From NCBI GenBank assembly GCA_900318395.1, contig ONKL01000019.1:1-55193 (forward strand): 55,193 bases of DNA. The letters run 5' to 3'. The notes beneath the pieces are model-generated. The model saw only the letters and a list, made by a program, of their open reading frames with translations. It had not been told where the DNA came from and made no database searches. The DNA comes from an uncultured Prevotella sp. (lineage in GTDB: Bacteria > Bacteroidota > Bacteroidia > Bacteroidales > Bacteroidaceae). Positions 51,993-55,193 of this stretch are shown piece by piece. Each line of letters opens with the position of its first letter. Position 1 is the stretch's first letter. The position numbers were made by a program, and so were the translations under genes.

Positions 51993-53736
51993 ATCCTCAT
52001 GTGCATTCTCTGGTTGTTCTTCATTAAGTACTTTGACCATACCCAATAGTGTTACCACTATCGGCGAGAGGGCTTTCAGTAGGTGCAGTAGTCTTACGTC
52101 GGTGGTGATTCCCAACAAGATTGAAACGATAAATGAATACACATTTAGTGAATGCTATAACCTAACTTCATTATCGCTACCTGAAAGTGTTACAACAATC
52201 AAAGGTCATGCTTTCGATGGTTGTTCAAAACTTGAAAGTCTGATTATCCCCTCAAAGGTGGAATATATCTATCAGCAAGCATTTGCTAATTGCGGCAATC
52301 TGCAAAGTGTAAAGTCACTGGCTGAGACCCCTCCATTCCTCTACGACAATTCATTCTCGAACTACGAGATTCCTCTCTATGTCCCAGAAGGAGCGCGTGA
52401 AGCTTATCAGGGGAAAGAACCTTGGAACAAGTTCAAGGAGATACTCTCAGGTGCAGACACCAAGTACACACTGACCTACAAGGTTGACGGCGAGGTTTAT
52501 ACAATGTATAAATTGTTGGAAGGTGCAGCGATCACCCCAGAGCCTGCTCCCACGAAGGAGGGTTATGAGTTCTCAGGCTGGAGCACGATTCCTGCAACGA
52601 TGCCTGCAGAGGATGTGACCATCACTGGTACGTTCACGCTGCTTACTGATGAGGATGAAATCACTATCAAGGAAATCGGCAAGACGACTTGGTGTAGCAA
52701 GTATGATCTCGACTTTACGAACGTGGCGGGCATCAAGGCTTATACGGCTACTGGGTATGATGATATTTCAAAAACCATCTGGCTGACTCGCGTGATGGAG
52801 GTGCCTGCGGGTACTGGCTTTTTGGTGAAAGGTGATCCTGGTACTTATAAGATTCCTCATTCTGAAGTGCAGTCTGCTTATGCAAACTGGTTCGTTGGCA
52901 ATCTTGGTGATGCTATCAAGATTGTAGAGACTGACGGCGACAAGGTGAACTATTACCTCAGTGGTGACGGCACCTTCAAGAGTGTGAATAAGACTGCGAA
53001 CATCGGTACCAACAAGTGTTACCTGCAGTTGCCAAGAACGTTCGAAGCTGCAGTAACTGGTGCCACTCAGACGGTAAAGGTTGGTTCGATTGGCAAGGCT
53101 TCGTTTGCTGCTCCTGTCGATTTGGACTTCACGAATGTATCAGGTTTGAAGGCCTTCACGGCTACAGGCTATGATAAGAGCACGAAGACGATCTGGCTGA
53201 CGCGTGTGATGAAGGTCCAGAAGGGTGAGGGAGTGCTGCTGAAGGGCGATCCCGATAATTACGAGATACCTTCTGTCGCCGTTCAGAGCAGTTATGAGAA
53301 CATGTTCGTAGGCAACACGAGTGGTGATGAAATTCAGGTTCAGGAGACATCTGAAGATGGCAGTCAGACGAACTATTACCTCAGTGGTAAAGACGGTTCG
53401 TTCGTCAGTGTGAACGGCTTTGCTAAAATTGGCAACAACAAGTGCTACTTGGCATTGCCGACCTCGATGGTAGCCGTTTCCTCTACCCGTAGTGCAGAGG
53501 ATGATTACAAGTTCGAGGAGCCTGAGGTGATTAAGTTACCCATCGAGTTCAAGAGCATCGGCTCCGAAGGTGACGGCACGACAGGCGTTAAAGAAGTGAA
53601 AAGTGGAGAAGCGAAAGGTGATGAGTGGTATACCCTCCAAGGCCAGCGTGTCGCTAAGCCAGGTAAGGGGCTATACATCAGGAATGGAAAGAAGGTCGTG
53701 ATAAAGTAACCTCCACACCTTATTAATATTAAAACT

Positions 53737-53766
53737 CCCGAAATGCTTGGTCGTTTCGGGATTTTT
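53737..53766 (+). terminator. Intrinsic terminator after the first LRR gene
   Basis: CCCGAAA (53737-53743) pairs with TTTCGGG (53754-53760), then ATTTTT. Confidence 0.85.
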
Positions 53767-53769
53767 GCT

Positions 53770-53778
53770 TAATTTTGC
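53770..53778 (+). promoter_or_regulatory. Promoter of the second LRR gene
   Basis: TAATTTTGC, directly after the terminator and 35 bp before the ATG at 53814. Confidence 0.6.
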
Positions 53779-53813
53779 CAACAGAAATTAAAAACTTAAA
53801 ACAAATAAACGTC

Positions 53814-54911
53814 ATGAAGAAATTCTACTTGTTATTCTTAATAATGCTCCTGCCACTGGTGGCAAGTGCACAGGGTGTGGAGATTGATGGTATTTGTTAC
53901 AATCTGAACGCAGAGAACAAAACAGCGGAAGTTACGAGGAATCCTAACTATTATTTTGGCGAAGTGGCAATTCCAGAGTCAGTCACTTATGAGGAAGTAG
54001 CTTATAGCGTGACTTCCATTGGTGAATATGCTTTCAGTGGTTGCAAGAACTTATCTTCCGTGACAATTCCCAATAGCGTTACTTCCATTCTATTTGGTGC
54101 TTTCGAAGATTGTACCGGCCTTACATCTATCACCATCCCCAACAGCGTGACTTCTGTTCGCTTTCACGCTTTTGAAGGAACAGTATGGTATGATAATCAA
54201 CCTGACGGGTTAGTATATGCTGGTTCGTGTGTATATAAATATAAAGGTGAAATGCCTAATAATACTACTGTTTCAATAAAAGAAGGAACGACCTGTATTA
54301 CAGATGGTGCTTTTGATTATTGCAACGGCCTTACGTCTATCACAATCCCTAATAGCTTAACTTTTATTGGTAATGCTGCTTTTAATGGTTGCAGCGGCCT
54401 GACCTCAGTGACCATTCCAAACAGTGTGGCTTCCATTGGCAGTCAAGCTTTCATGGGTTGCAGCGGCCTGACCTCTGTGACCATCTCCAACAGCGTGACT
54501 TCCATTGGTGGTCAAGCTTTCATGGGTTGCAGCAGCCTGACCTCGATAGGTGTAGATGCTGATAATACGTATTACGATTCACGTGATAACTGTAATGCTA
54601 TTATTGAGACAGCGAGCAATACCCTTATAGTTGGTTGTAAAACGACGGCCATCCCCAATAGCGTGACTTCCATTGGTAATGCTGCTTTTTATGGTTGCAG
54701 CGGCCTGACCTCAGTGACCATTCCAAACAGTGTAACTTCCATTGGCGATGGTGCTTTTAGGGATTGCAGCGGCTTGACCTCTGTGGTCATCCCCAACAGC
54801 GTGACTTCCATTGGCAGCTATGCTTTCTTAGGTTGCAGCGGTCTGACATCTGTGACCATCCCCAACAGCGTGACTTCCATTGAATATAGTGCTTTCTTGG
54901 AATGTATCTAA
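53814..54911 (+). CDS. BspA-like leucine-rich-repeat protein, probably truncated
   Basis: 365 residues from the ATG at 53814; the frame is open to 53775, but that lies at the promoter. A signal peptide (MKKFYLLFLIMLLPLVASA/QG) precedes about eight LRR_5 repeats of 23 residues with the core GCSGLTSVTIPNSVTSIG. A beta insertion sits near 255-295 (VDADNTYYDSRDNCNAIIET). BspA-type proteins are surface-exposed and often mediate adhesion. The protein stops abruptly inside a repeat (YSAFLECI) with no C-terminal sorting domain like that at 53640-53709, so the 3' part was probably lost. The near-identical 69-bp DNA repeats would favour such deletions. Confidence 0.82.
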   Translation: MKKFYLLFLIMLLPLVASAQGVEIDGICYNLNAENKTAEVTRNPNYYFGEVAIPESVTYEEVAYSVTSIGEYAFSGCKNLSSVTIPNSVTSILFGAFEDCTGLTSITIPNSVTSVRFHAFEGTVWYDNQPDGLVYAGSCVYKYKGEMPNNTTVSIKEGTTCITDGAFDYCNGLTSITIPNSLTFIGNAAFNGCSGLTSVTIPNSVASIGSQAFMGCSGLTSVTISNSVTSIGGQAFMGCSSLTSIGVDADNTYYDSRDNCNAIIETASNTLIVGCKTTAIPNSVTSIGNAAFYGCSGLTSVTIPNSVTSIGDGAFRDCSGLTSVVIPNSVTSIGSYAFLGCSGLTSVTIPNSVTSIEYSAFLECI

Positions 54912-55027
54912 ACGGGTATAAACAACCAGGAATATCTAATACTAACTGCGCATAAAGCGCTCATTTTCAATAACTTTTGATTTTTAACACTTGATGGCTG
55001 GAATTTGGTAGTAACCGAATTTCAGTT

Positions 55028-55036
55028 TATTTTTGC
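55028..55036 (+). promoter_or_regulatory. Promoter-like box near the window end
   Basis: TATTTTTGC at 55028-55036. A frame without a clear start runs from here to the window edge and contains GTTGACAA-type words (near 55096 and 55173). No family is recognised. Confidence 0.4.
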
Positions 55037-55193
55037 AACGTATTTCTACCGCGAGGAATTTACGAGGCCTGAAAATCGTCATTCTGTGGACTCGGTTGAC
55101 AATGGGTTACGACGGGGTGCAAATGGTGACAAAACAGGACGGACGGATTCGGAGAGAGTTACGAAGCGGACAGAGTTGACAAATGGCGACAAT

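Larger units (their letters stand above)
51010..53709 (+). pseudogene. BspA-like leucine-rich-repeat surface protein, two frameshifts
   Basis: About 900 codons if joined. A signal peptide (MNRKNFLIVFILLMVGTDVR, then GEQ) is followed by two units of an N-terminal domain (VINGLRYLLNDG..., VDGLRYKITDDG...), LRR_5 repeats (GCSSLTSVVIPNKIETINEY), one Listeria-Bacteroides repeat (YTLTYKVDGEVYTMYKLLEG), two copies of a ~120-residue beta domain (LDFTNVAGIKAYTATGYD, LDFTNVSGLKAFTATGYD) and a terminal sorting-like end (WYTLQGQRVAKPGKGLYIRN). The frame is lost after 51288 and again after 51992, each time at the poly-T that ends an exact 99-bp direct repeat. Three or six Ts would restore the frame at both places. 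It could be a true pseudogene, a phase-variable gene, or a sequencing artefact. Confidence 0.8.

Noticed and set aside
51925-53709. Separate gene starting at an internal ATG at 51925
   Set aside because: The first ~20 codons are an out-of-frame reading of the direct repeat; the real protein is continuous with the upstream LRR frame through a frameshift.

Overview
The window looks like a chromosomal segment of a Bacteroidales bacterium, most likely a gut or rumen Prevotellaceae (Prevotella/Segatella-like). The reasons are the SusC/SusD pair with a hybrid two-component regulator, the many secreted glycoside hydrolases and esterases, BspA-type leucine-rich repeat proteins, the Bacteroidota promoter signature (TAnnTTTGC with a TTTGG-like box about 20 bp upstream) in front of about twenty transcription units, and very short Shine-Dalgarno-poor leaders. 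No rRNA, tRNA, CRISPR array, intact insertion sequence or phage is visible.

Layout. 1-710: a scar of decayed accessory genes (DUF3791, a truncated DUF3990, a Rha-like fragment). 775-22784: a metal efflux transporter, then a large plant-polysaccharide utilisation locus. Its minus-strand operon is SusC-SusD-CE1 esterase-GH3-GH3-CE1 esterase. It is read away from a divergent hybrid two-component regulator and flanked by a third GH3 and a GH9 endoglucanase. A helically phased array of GTT/TGTTCA words lies between SusC and the regulator. 22952-29317: a TPR/SpoIIE-type phosphatase followed at once by late cobamide genes (cobB, cobQ, cobU, cobT). 29342-36374: an envelope-glycan locus with a glycosyltransferase, a cytidylyltransferase fused to a PLP enzyme, an opine-dehydrogenase-like protein, a LicD transferase and a Wzx flippase. 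This locus is full of heptanucleotide tandem repeats, some inside coding sequence. 36458-45169: a TonB-receptor remnant, metG, and a GH127-fhs-GH51 operon for arabinofuranosides with a one-carbon gene in the middle.

45309-50520: an orphan T6SS tube-protein (TssD) pseudogene, a secreted protein made of 15-residue beta repeats, a secreted propeller-like protein, a gene-poor kilobase holding a large inverted composite repeat, and a three-gene operon (Ser/Thr kinase, unknown 392-residue protein, PD-(D/E)XK nuclease) that resembles a defence or signalling module. 50744-55193: divergent from that operon, a promoter followed by a 119-nt near-continuous RNA hairpin, then two BspA-like LRR genes. The first is broken twice, each time at a poly-T tract closing an exact 99-bp direct repeat.

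The strongest candidates for undescribed biology are: the kinase/unknown/nuclease operon with its divergent structured RNA; the CDP-activating PLP fusion plus opine dehydrogenase plus LicD set, which could make an opine-type phospho-amino-alcohol decoration; two distant promoters with the same TGTCGCA inverted-repeat architecture at identical spacing; and short tandem repeats (7-, 11- and 22-bp periods) that invade genes and intergenic DNA alike.
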